Source: an uncultured Streptomyces sp. (GTDB lineage Bacteria; Actinomycetota; Actinomycetes; Streptomycetales; Streptomycetaceae). From it: a stretch of 21,432 nucleotides of DNA. The stretch is from assembly GCA_946480485.1 (NCBI GenBank), contig CAMLJW010000030.1, positions 1 to 21,432 of the forward strand, read 5' to 3'. Under the pieces are notes generated by a model. It saw nothing but the letters and a program-made list of their open reading frames with translations, searched no databases and was not told the DNA's origin. This document shows, piece after piece, positions 15,350 to 21,432 of this stretch. Position 1 is the stretch's first letter; every line of letters begins with the position of its first letter. The position numbers and the translations under genes are program-made.

Positions 15350-15771
15350 GCAGAGCTCCCGGTCTCGGCCAGCTGCGACATCTCCACGATCAAGCGGGAA
15401 GGGTTGCGTTGGCCGCCGCGGCGACGTTGATGGTGAGTGCTGGCAGCGCCTCCGCCTATACGGATCCCGGAATCAACTGGGACCACACATACGAGGCCTC
15501 GGGTGTGCGGGTCTACGTCGAGGAGTACGGCGACATCATCTCGGTGTGCGACACAAAGTCGAACGGGCACGCGGCCACGGTCCAGGTCCGCGCCACCGAC
15601 GTATGGCCCTACGACTACGAGATGACGGCCAGCGATGGCGTCGGAACCTGTAAGACTCATCAGGCCAGCGACGGCGCCACGTACAACCTGAGCGAGCGTG
15701 GCATCGACCTCCTCTTCGACGGCGACGGCGGCGACTGGTCAGGCTCGGGCTACTTCACCAACGACCACTGA
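15346..15771 (+). CDS. Small secreted protein, unknown function
   Basis: A 141-residue protein with a Sec signal ending near residue 37 (GRVALAAAATLMVSAGSASA, then YTDPG). The mature part of about 105 residues is acidic and beta-rich, with two cysteines (SVCDTK and GTCKTH) likely to form a disulfide, and many aromatic residues. I recognise no named family. The GTG at 15346 overlaps the GH3 stop by GTGA and the open frame has no better Shine-Dalgarno, so translation is probably coupled to the GH3 gene; the ATG at 15319 would overlap more and lengthen the signal. Export after an intracellular enzyme is odd; it might bind the substrate or a plant factor outside, or simply be coupled by chance. 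Confidence 0.65.
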   Translation: MSRAPGLGQLRHLHDQAGRVALAAAATLMVSAGSASAYTDPGINWDHTYEASGVRVYVEEYGDIISVCDTKSNGHAATVQVRATDVWPYDYEMTASDGVGTCKTHQASDGATYNLSERGIDLLFDGDGGDWSGSGYFTNDH

Positions 15772-15852
15772 CCTGTCGCTTGGCGCCTGACGCAAGGACG
15801 TAGAAGGTCTTCCGCTCGATCACCGCGGCACGAATGGGGGCAGCCCGTTGGG

Positions 15853-16041
15853 AATGCCCCATCCACGGCCGGGGCGCTCGCCGAGGGCACCCACGCGCTG
15901 CTCAGTATCGCCGCGATGGCGAAGGTGGTCGAGCCCGAGGGCGGAGGCGGGGGCAGTTCGACCGTCAAGCAGCAGGCCAGCTTCACCATCGTGCCCGGCC
16001 TGGCGGATGGCAAGGGCTACTCGTTCCGCCAGAGGTCGGGC
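15853..16041 (+). pseudogene. AbfB (arabinose-binding)-like domain scrap
   Basis: In one plus frame the text reads STAGALAEGTHALLSIAAM, then a Gly-rich linker and QQASFTIVPGLADGKGYSFR. This recalls the inter-repeat segment of AbfB/CBM42-type domains (ATF.VVPGLAD..C.SFR) in secreted arabinanases and related enzymes. No start or catalytic domain precedes it, the Cys is replaced, and the frame loses family likeness after 16041, so it is read as decay. The remaining gap bases (15772-15852 and 16042-16136) show nothing recognisable. Confidence 0.35.
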
Positions 16042-16136
16042 CGGGGCACGAGTCCTCGACTCGGCCTCGGTGCCGTCCTGGCTCGCCGCCACGGCCGCTC
16101 CAGCCGCGATGGCGTGTGCCCCCTGCGGCAGGGTCC

Positions 16137-19100
16137 TCACGGGCCCATGTGGACGTGCGCGGCCCAGAGAGTCGGAAACCTGGGGTAGCGGTCTCGGATC
16201 AGTCGGATCGCGGCGTGTACGGAGGCACCGGTGCGGGTGGGATCGAAGCCGTCTGCGGCGAGTCGCGCGTAGACGCGTTCGGCGATCTCGACGGCGATGG
16301 TGTCGTTGATCTGCCACAGCGTCCCGACAACCTGCGGGAATCCGGCGAGTTGGAACGCGGTGACGACATGGAGGGACTCGTCGGCCAGCTCGCCCCTGGT
16401 CACGGCGGTGCTGCAAGCGGAGAGATAGGCGAACTCGCATCTCTCCAGGCGCAGCCGGGAGATCTCCAGCACGTTGAGCGGGTTGACGGCATGGTCGTGG
16501 ACCAGCAAGTGGCTCCGGTAGGGGTCGTCGGGATCCGCACCCGCGTGGCAGGCGAAATGCGCCCAGGGATGGGTAGCGAGGCTGGAGAGCACGGCCTGGC
16601 AGGTTGCCTCCTCCCCGACCAGGCCCTCCACCGAGGGAAAGAGCTGAGCCAGGTGCTGGTATTCGGTCCGGGCACCCGGCAGGTCTCGTGCGCCCGGTGT
16701 GTGAGGCATGGCGACCGCCAGCACGCGCGGTGGGCCGGAATCCCCGGACGGCGTCTTCCGCGGGGCATGCTGTGCCCTGGCGTGGGACAGGGCACGGACG
16801 GTGGGCGTGTACGAGGACACGACTTGGTCCATGACCGTTCGGCGGGGCTCGCCTTCTGGAGGCGCCTGAAGGTGGTGACCGGCGGCATGCAGCGGAAAGT
16901 GCGCCAGTGGGCCGCAGGGGATCCACCACATGCGCCGTGTGTCGGATTCCTCCAAAGGCTGGGTGAGGCGGAGCAAGTCGAGAACCGGTTCCGCCACGTC
17001 GTCCCAGAGCCAGGGCAATATGTCCTCGGACATGACGCGTTCGGCCTCCATGCGTGCGTCACGGGAGCTGCCGCTCCGCCCCAGGTGGTACTGCATGTCA
17101 CCCAGGCGTTCGTGGACATCGTCGTGGTCGACGTCGGGCAGTTCGCATACCTGGATGCCGTCGGTGGTCAGTACGAGGGCGTCGCATCGGTACCGGCTGA
17201 CGTTGACCATGACGATGGGGCCGCTGTGCGCTTCGGTGGCCAGTTGAGCGGCGTGCGGGGGCAGTAGGAAGCGCTTCAGTCCAGGCAGTGTGCGGATCCG
17301 TGCGACCACATCGTCCAGCTCCTGCGCGAGTTTGCGGCGGAGATCCGGATCGTGCTCACTACCGGAAACGTCGGTGCTGTTGATCAGGTCGGGGCCAGCG
17401 GTGGTGGAGTCGTCCAGCCGGGCGCACAGGTGATCGAACCGATTTGCCAGGTCCGGCGCGCGTTCCCGCAGCTCGGTGAGATCCGTTCGGGACTCCAGAG
17501 CCTGCGCCAGGAGCACGCCCCGTCCCATTTCGAGTACTTCGACTGCCCGGTCCGGCAGTCCAGCGGCAAGCGCGCTTGCCGCTGCATCGCCGGCCAGACG
17601 TGAGTACTCGGCCATCCATCGCGTCGCGTCGGTCCGCAGGAGCCCACGAGCCGCCAGGCGGGGCAGCAGCTCCACACCGAGCGCGAATCCACGCGCCGCC
17701 TGCTCGGGCCGGCCGTGCGCCATCGCGAGCTCACCCCATTCGCAGGCAGCGGACAGTCGGACCGCCGTGGGGGCGCTGCCCCTGGACGCCGCTGTCTCCA
17801 GGAGGCCGAGCGCCTGCTCGACGTTCCGTCCGTCCTTCGCGATCACACCATGGATGCTCAGCGACAGCGCCAGATTCACTTCGCACTGTGCCCGGAAGGG
17901 ATGGTCCTCGCTGGTCCCGTCAACGGCGGCGCGGCCCGCCGAGATCGCCTCTTCCAACGAGGACGTGTCCCCCGTCTGATCGAAGTACAGCCGCAGCGAA
18001 TTGCCGAGGTTCGTCAGTACGGCGGCTTGGTGACGGCCGTCCGTGCCGGAGGCGAGATCCGTCATCTCGCGCTCGAACGCGATGGCGTGCCGCAGACTGT
18101 CGAGGTCCTTGGTGTGGTGGGCGTTGGCCTTCAGCACGACGGCGAGGTTCGCCAGGTACATCCATCGGTTCGGGTGGTCCTCGGGCGTCGCCGCCACCGC
18201 TTCGCTGCCCAGCGCGATCGCGCGGTCCAGGGCGGGAGTGTCTCCGGCCCGGTTGAACCGCTGGTTCAGCATCCCCACCAGGGTCGACCGGTAGAGCGGC
18301 CCGTCGGGGTGTTCGGCGGGCGTGAGGTCGACCACGGCGCTCGTGGCTTCGATGGCCTCGTCGAGCGCGGTCATGTCCCCGGTACGTTCGGAGAGCATGT
18401 GGAGCAGGCTGCCCAGGTTGTACAGAGCAGTCTGCTGGATCGGCGTACCGCGTGGCGCCGCCCTGACGGCGCTGCGCGACATGGCGATGGCCTCGTTCAG
18501 GACCGACTGGTCTCCCGTGCGCTCGAACTGGTAGCGCAGCAGGATCGTGGAGTTCACGAGCACGATCGACCGATCCCGGTCGGACTCTGGTACGGCCTCC
18601 AGCGCGGCAGTGCTCAGCCGGAGGGCTTCGTCCAGCAGGGCGCCGTCGTCCGTACGCTCGTACAGCATCCGCAGGGAGTCGGCCAGCCCGCCCCAGGACA
18701 CGTAGCGCTCGATGTCAGTCTGCGACACCTCGCGGACCACCTCCCTGCCGATCTCGGTTGCGTCCCGCAGGTGTCGAACATCACCGGTGCGCTTGAACAG
18801 CGCTCGGAGAGACTCGGCCAGGTTGTGCAAGGCCATCGTCCGGTCCGTGCCGGCGATGGCGGCCCGCGTCACCGTGTCACGGGCGACCGCGACAGTTTGC
18901 TGGATGTCGGCGAGCTCCCCCGTATGCTCACCCAGGCGCTGCCAGGCCGCCCCCAGGGCCATCAGCCGACGGACGAGCAGGGCCGGATCCTCAGCAGCGT
19001 CGGCCACCGCGTTACGCGCGGCGCAGATCGTCAGCCGTGCGCTGTGCGCATCGGCTCCCTCGTCGAGGTGCAGCGCCAGCGCCTGAAGCAGGTCCTCCCA

Positions 19101-19427
19101 TGTCGCCTCGCCGTCCGGTCTCAAGGGTGCCCCGGGCGGTCGCGGCACCGGCTCCGGCAGGGGCAGCTCGGGCTTCAACAAACTCACGACGACGAGCAGT
19201 GCTGTGGCCGTCCGTATTTCTGGCAGCGCGCGCTTGTCAGCGAGAGCCAGCCCCCGCTTCCAGTGCAACATCCCGACGAGGTGGCAGGTCTCCACGATGT
19301 CCTGCGTCCGGGTTGTACTGGTGAAGAGCTCCACCGCCTCGGTCAGGGCAGCAGGGTCGAGCAAGCCGTACGGACCGGCCGCACCGTCGAGCCTGGACCG
19401 GACAGCCGCCGCCCACCGCTTCCGCAT
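16137..19427 (-). CDS. CHAT-domain (caspase-like) protein with 45-residue helical repeats
   Basis: A 1096-residue protein. A helical N-terminus (1-160) precedes eight TPR-like repeats at about 160-515. A linker with LPDRAVEVLEMGRGVLLAQA follows. The C-terminal CHAT protease domain (about 780-1096) shows WIPCGPLAHFPLHAAG, WAHFACHAG with catalytic His961, FAYLSACSTAV with catalytic Cys1005, and FPQVVGTLWQIND. CHAT proteins are caspase/separase-like peptidases, several of them acting in bacterial regulated proteolysis or defence; both catalytic residues are present, so it should be active. The ATG at 19427 is preferred, with a GGGGGG stretch just upstream; the GTG at 19481 has no Shine-Dalgarno. 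It is divergent from the 185-residue gene with a 101-base shared region full of CACG/CGTG palindromes. The protease target is unknown. Confidence 0.9.
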   Translation of the reverse strand: MRKRWAAAVRSRLDGAAGPYGLLDPAALTEAVELFTSTTRTQDIVETCHLVGMLHWKRGLALADKRALPEIRTATALLVVVSLLKPELPLPEPVPRPPGAPLRPDGEATWEDLLQALALHLDEGADAHSARLTICAARNAVADAAEDPALLVRRLMALGAAWQRLGEHTGELADIQQTVAVARDTVTRAAIAGTDRTMALHNLAESLRALFKRTGDVRHLRDATEIGREVVREVSQTDIERYVSWGGLADSLRMLYERTDDGALLDEALRLSTAALEAVPESDRDRSIVLVNSTILLRYQFERTGDQSVLNEAIAMSRSAVRAAPRGTPIQQTALYNLGSLLHMLSERTGDMTALDEAIEATSAVVDLTPAEHPDGPLYRSTLVGMLNQRFNRAGDTPALDRAIALGSEAVAATPEDHPNRWMYLANLAVVLKANAHHTKDLDSLRHAIAFEREMTDLASGTDGRHQAAVLTNLGNSLRLYFDQTGDTSSLEEAISAGRAAVDGTSEDHPFRAQCEVNLALSLSIHGVIAKDGRNVEQALGLLETAASRGSAPTAVRLSAACEWGELAMAHGRPEQAARGFALGVELLPRLAARGLLRTDATRWMAEYSRLAGDAAASALAAGLPDRAVEVLEMGRGVLLAQALESRTDLTELRERAPDLANRFDHLCARLDDSTTAGPDLINSTDVSGSEHDPDLRRKLAQELDDVVARIRTLPGLKRFLLPPHAAQLATEAHSGPIVMVNVSRYRCDALVLTTDGIQVCELPDVDHDDVHERLGDMQYHLGRSGSSRDARMEAERVMSEDILPWLWDDVAEPVLDLLRLTQPLEESDTRRMWWIPCGPLAHFPLHAAGHHLQAPPEGEPRRTVMDQVVSSYTPTVRALSHARAQHAPRKTPSGDSGPPRVLAVAMPHTPGARDLPGARTEYQHLAQLFPSVEGLVGEEATCQAVLSSLATHPWAHFACHAGADPDDPYRSHLLVHDHAVNPLNVLEISRLRLERCEFAYLSACSTAVTRGELADESLHVVTAFQLAGFPQVVGTLWQINDTIAVEIAERVYARLAADGFDPTRTGASVHAAIRLIRDRYPRFPTLWAAHVHMGP
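17880..18950 (-). repeat. Eight tandem 45-residue (135-bp) helical repeats
   Basis: The landmark (R/H)TGD-x3-L-x-(E/D)A recurs with its acidic residue at 171, 216, 261, 306, 351, 396, 441 and 487: seven intervals of 45, 45, 45, 45, 45, 45 and 46. Each unit adds a second helix of the type NL-x5-L. The period exceeds the 34 residues of canonical TPRs and the spacing is almost perfectly kept while the sequence has diverged. Confidence 0.8.
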
Positions 19428-19482
19428 GTGCCCCCCAGCGCCATTCGTGCGCCCCTGACTTCGCGGTGCGCGCCTCTCCACA

Positions 19483-19523
19483 TCACGTTCGCGCGTGAAC
19501 CATACGGCTCAGCACGTAACGTG
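19483..19523. promoter_or_regulatory. Divergent promoter region with palindromes
   Basis: TCACG-TTCGCG-CGTGA (19483-19498) and the perfect palindrome CACGTAACGTG (19513-19523) lie between the CHAT gene and the plus-strand gene at 19529. TAACGT (19517-19522) fits TANNNT and would place transcription start at the A of the ATG at 19529, giving a leaderless mRNA; no Shine-Dalgarno is present. The palindrome overlapping the -10 suggests repression by a dimeric regulator, or autoregulation. Confidence 0.45.
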
Positions 19524-19528
19524 ACCGC

Positions 19529-20086
19529 ATGGCAGATCTGGTCGAGACCCTGTCTCACGTCATTCTGGAGTCCAGCGAGGCACTGCTCCGAGATCACGGC
19601 GCCTGTCCCCGGCCTCAAGTCCACATCCTGGCCGAGGACATGGACCAGCCCTACGTCGGCTTCGTCACCTGTCGGCTCTTCTACCGAGGCGCGGACGCGG
19701 CGTCCGCACTCGCGGGCCTGGGGCTGTTCCCCTCGGTCCTCATGGCGACGCGACTCCTCGTCGTGTGGGAGGACTGCGACCTGCGGACGGCGTTGGAGCT
19801 ACCGGGAGGGCCCTTCCCCACAGGCGTGGTCATCCTCGACGCCGGTCACGATCAGCACGCCCTGAACTGGCACCCCTTCGACATCGAGGTCGGGGGCACC
19901 AGTCCGCACGGCATACCCACGGTCACCCCACACTGGGGCACGCCTTCCCGCTACGAGGACGTGCAGCTGCTGGCGCCGATCGAGGAACTGCTGACGGTGT
20001 GGCGTGAGTTCCGGCACGAGGAGATCCAGGAGACGGCGATCAAGCTCCAGGAGGCGGGATACGAATTCAGCATGATCAAGCGCTGA
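19529..20086 (+). CDS. Hypothetical 185-residue cytosolic protein beside CHAT gene
   Basis: I do not recognise this family. The protein is soluble, with no signal peptide or membrane helix. It starts with a helix (DLVETLSHVILESSEALLRD), has beta-rich hydrophobic segments (PQVHILAED, YVGFVTCRLF, RLLVVWEDCDL, GVVILDAG), a Trp/His-rich middle (HALNWHPFDI) and a charged C-terminal helix (EIQETAIKLQEAGYEFSMIK). The ATG has no Shine-Dalgarno, but a -10 element is correctly placed for a leaderless message. It is divergent from the CHAT protease gene, so it could be its regulator, sensor or substrate; this is only position-based. It converges tightly with the gene at 20094, separated by seven bases; a 5-bp AGCGC/GCGCT inverted repeat spans the junction. 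Confidence 0.75.
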   Translation: MADLVETLSHVILESSEALLRDHGACPRPQVHILAEDMDQPYVGFVTCRLFYRGADAASALAGLGLFPSVLMATRLLVVWEDCDLRTALELPGGPFPTGVVILDAGHDQHALNWHPFDIEVGGTSPHGIPTVTPHWGTPSRYEDVQLLAPIEELLTVWREFRHEEIQETAIKLQEAGYEFSMIKR

Positions 20087-20093
20087 GAGCGCG

Positions 20094-20282
20094 CTAGGCG
20101 TTCTCCGTACGGGGCTGCTGAGCCGCGGAACCGGACGCAGACGCGCCCGCGGGCCCCGGCGGCGGCTCCGGCGGCTCCTCAGGGGTGTCGGCTCCGCCCT
20201 GTGGTTGATACCCACGCGGGTCACCGGGATCAGCCAGGAATGCCCGCTCCCACGGGGTCAGTTCCTCCTGCGGTGCTGTCAT
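20094..20282 (-). CDS. Small proline-rich hypothetical protein
   Basis: A 62-residue protein: an N-terminal LTPWERAFLADPGDPRGY block, then a Pro/Gly/Ala/Glu-rich, probably disordered tail with PPEPPPGPAG. The ATG at 20282 is preceded by GGGGGG about four bases upstream and overlaps the end of the DUF6338 gene by 53 bases in another frame, implying an operon with coupled translation. No catalytic motif. It may be an accessory partner of the DUF6338 protein. Confidence 0.55.
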   Translation of the reverse strand: MTAPQEELTPWERAFLADPGDPRGYQPQGGADTPEEPPEPPPGPAGASASGSAAQQPRTENA

Positions 20283-20940
20283 CTCGCCCCCCTGCGGAAT
20301 GCTGTTCCGGGACCTTTACCATTTCCACCACGTCAACGTCGGCCATACGCAGATAGATCCCGCCGGTGTGCTCCACCCTGGAGACGAAGGAGCCATCCGC
20401 AGCCATCCGGTACGACGCCTGCAGATACAGGTCGGCCTCCTGGGGATGGCTCGAGGCGTACGACCGCGTACCGAACCAACCGCCCACCCATGTGCCGTCC
20501 TTCAGCCGCGCCCGAACGAAACGCGGTCCGCTGTCGGAGCTCGTGCCCACAGCGTAGTCCCACGCCGTCGGCACCGGCCTGTACACAGAATGGGCACGGC
20601 GCCGCTCCCGGTACGAGACTGCTGCGGCGGCGGCAGCCGGAACGCCGAGGAAGAGCAGCAGAGCCCACATGCCGACCGCCCGTGGGCTCTCTGCGGCCAG
20701 CCCGCTCAAGCCGGACCGCTCGGCCCGGCGCCATGCCCGGACCAGGGCCGGACCGGCGATGACCGCATACACCCCGTTCAGAACGACGCTAGCGGTGATG
20801 GCGCGCAGCATCCGTTCGCCGAGCTGCGCCTGCGTGGCGACCGGACCCCGCCAGCGCTCACGCAGAAACTGATAGGTCAGCCCGGGCAGAACGAGCAGGA
20901 CCAGGGCCAGCAGCTGACTCGTCGTGGACGGTGGTTGCAT
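20230..20940 (-). CDS. DUF6338 family membrane protein
   Basis: A 236-residue protein with three predicted transmembrane helices (about 8-25, 46-66 and 89-109) and a cytoplasmic C-terminal domain carrying the DUF6338 signature: PTAWDYA (124-130), VRARLKDGTWVGGWFG, SYASSHPQEADLYLQ and a VEMV end. The function of this actinobacterial family is not known; the domain looks like a small beta-rich sensor or adaptor. The ATG at 20940 is preceded by GGGGGAGGT. The last 30 residues are polar, disordered and overlap the downstream small gene. Together with the CHAT and 185-residue genes it may belong to an accessory module. Confidence 0.82.
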   Translation of the reverse strand: MQPPSTTSQLLALVLLVLPGLTYQFLRERWRGPVATQAQLGERMLRAITASVVLNGVYAVIAGPALVRAWRRAERSGLSGLAAESPRAVGMWALLLFLGVPAAAAAAVSYRERRRAHSVYRPVPTAWDYAVGTSSDSGPRFVRARLKDGTWVGGWFGTRSYASSHPQEADLYLQASYRMAADGSFVSRVEHTGGIYLRMADVDVVEMVKVPEQHSAGGRDDSTAGGTDPVGAGIPG

Positions 20941-21137
20941 ACCTCCCCCTGCTCATCGAGCCCCCAAAGTCTCCCACAGAGGTCACAGTTTCGGTCCTCC
21001 GTCGCCGCAGTCAGCCCGCCAGGGCCACGCGGATCGCGGCGACCAGTCGGTCGGCTCCGTCGCGGGCCGCGCGGCGGACGCCCGCGCCGAAGCGCGGCCA
21101 GCCTCACCACCGGCCCCGCCGGCGTACTCCTCACTCG
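20941..21137. other. Gap with a possible gene end on the minus strand
   Basis: No intact gene. On the minus strand, 21103 down to a TGA at 21011-21013 reads WPRFGAGVRRAARDG, then ADRLVAAIRVALAG and stop, which looks like the natural amphipathic C-terminus of a protein whose remainder was cut away where the TnpB remnant begins. The family is not recognisable. Bases 20941-21010 hold only the upstream region of the DUF6338 gene. Confidence 0.25.
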
Positions 21138-21359
21138 CGCAAGAGCCAAGCCGAGTTCGAGTGCTCCTCCTGCGGCTTCACCTGCAACGCGGACACCAAC
21201 GCAGCAACCAACGTCGCGGCAGGACAGGGCGGGATTCCTCGCCCCCGGCGCTCAGCCGGTGCCGGAGGGACGACATCGCCCACGCGGTCGCAGAATGTCC
21301 GTGGGCCTCAGCCCAATGGGGATGAAATCCCTCTGATTCAAGAACGGGGAGGATGTCAA
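21138..21359 (+). mobile_element. tnpB: IS200/IS605-family remnant: tnpB 3' end and right end
   Basis: RKSQAEFECSSCGFTCNADT, then NAATNVAAGQ, is the C-terminal zinc-ribbon end of TnpB (OrfB): the second CxxC pair, followed by the NAA-N-AAG motif carrying the last RuvC residues (AD-x-NAA). The first CxxC pair and all upstream TnpB sequence are absent, so the insertion is a 5'-truncated relic. The frame then runs on without a stop in atypical sequence. The stretch ending in GGGGAGGATGTCAA (to 21359) matches the type of right-end sequence seen in these elements. Confidence 0.75.
21308..21359 (+). ncRNA. Possible TnpB omega-RNA 3' scaffold
   Basis: In IS200/IS605 elements the guide (omega) RNA overlaps the tnpB 3' end and stops at the right end. 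Here ATCCCTC (from 21327) can pair with GAGGAT (21350-21355) with one C bulged, around a 16-base loop, and the segment ends at the putative right end. Sequence after 21359 would have been the guide. With the tnpB gene gone it is probably inactive unless another TnpB uses it. Confidence 0.35.
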
Positions 21360-21370
21360 ACTGGATCCCT

Positions 21371-21401
21371 GCCGTCCCACGCCCACCACGCCCGGGACGG
21401 C
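21371..21401. repeat. 8-bp inverted repeat after the IS right end
   Basis: GCCGTCCC (21371-21378) and GGGACGGC (21394-21401) are perfectly complementary around a 15-base C/A-rich loop. It may be a terminator or part of the target site; no role is evident and no T run follows. Confidence 0.3.
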
Positions 21402-21432
21402 GCTCTTCGGAAGGAAGCCGGGACCTCTTGAA

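Noticed and set aside
17880..18950. The 135-bp periodicity as a CRISPR array or DNA satellite
   Set aside because: Units are diverged in sequence and periodic only at protein level in one frame; they are helical protein repeats.
17715..19865. 716-codon plus-strand ORF over the CHAT gene
   Set aside because: Antisense shadow of a repeat-rich gene with firm motifs on the minus strand; no family signal of its own.

Overview
The window is high-GC DNA with G/C-rich third codon positions, GTG starts, GTGA and TGATG gene overlaps and leaderless-type promoters. Together with Streptomyces-typical families (SPFH protein beside an OB-fold NfeD protein, DUF6338, a CHAT protein with tandem repeats, an ABC sugar importer without its own ATPase) this points to a Streptomyces or close relative.

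Left edge (1-1391): the end of an accessory element. A nuclease-like gene cut by the window edge runs out of frame into a decayed Uma2 endonuclease remnant. Next comes the 3' part of a tRNA-Arg(CCT) without its 5' half, as expected for the distal att site of an element integrated in a tRNA gene. A strong terminator follows, and then what looks like ancestral chromosome: an NfeD-like OB protein coupled to an SPFH/flotillin protein (1583-2961).

Centre (3211-15771): a carbohydrate-use locus. On the minus strand lie a secreted GH10-type enzyme with an Ig-like C-terminal domain, a GH1 beta-glucosidase and a TetR regulator. On the plus strand lie a lipoprotein sugar-binding protein, two permeases, two different GH3 enzymes and a small secreted protein, most of them tightly coupled. 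The same 13-bp sequence lies in front of the GH1 gene and on the promoter of the transport operon, so it is probably the TetR operator. The GH10 enzyme lacks several canonical xylanase motifs. Its combination with GH1, GH3, ABC and TetR genes resembles the tomatinase (TomA) type of locus known from plant-pathogenic actinobacteria. The working model is that the secreted enzyme frees an oligosaccharide, the ABC system imports it (probably with a shared MsiK-type ATPase encoded elsewhere), and the intracellular GH1 and GH3 enzymes break it down. The true substrate cannot be read from sequence.

Right (15772-21432): decayed and accessory material. There is an AbfB-like domain scrap, then a 1096-residue protein with eight helical repeats of almost exactly 45 residues followed by a CHAT caspase-like protease domain. 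Divergent from it is an unrecognised 185-residue protein, probably read from a leaderless mRNA. A DUF6338 membrane protein overlaps a small proline-rich protein. The window ends with the C-terminal zinc-finger end of an IS200/IS605-family TnpB and its right-end sequence.
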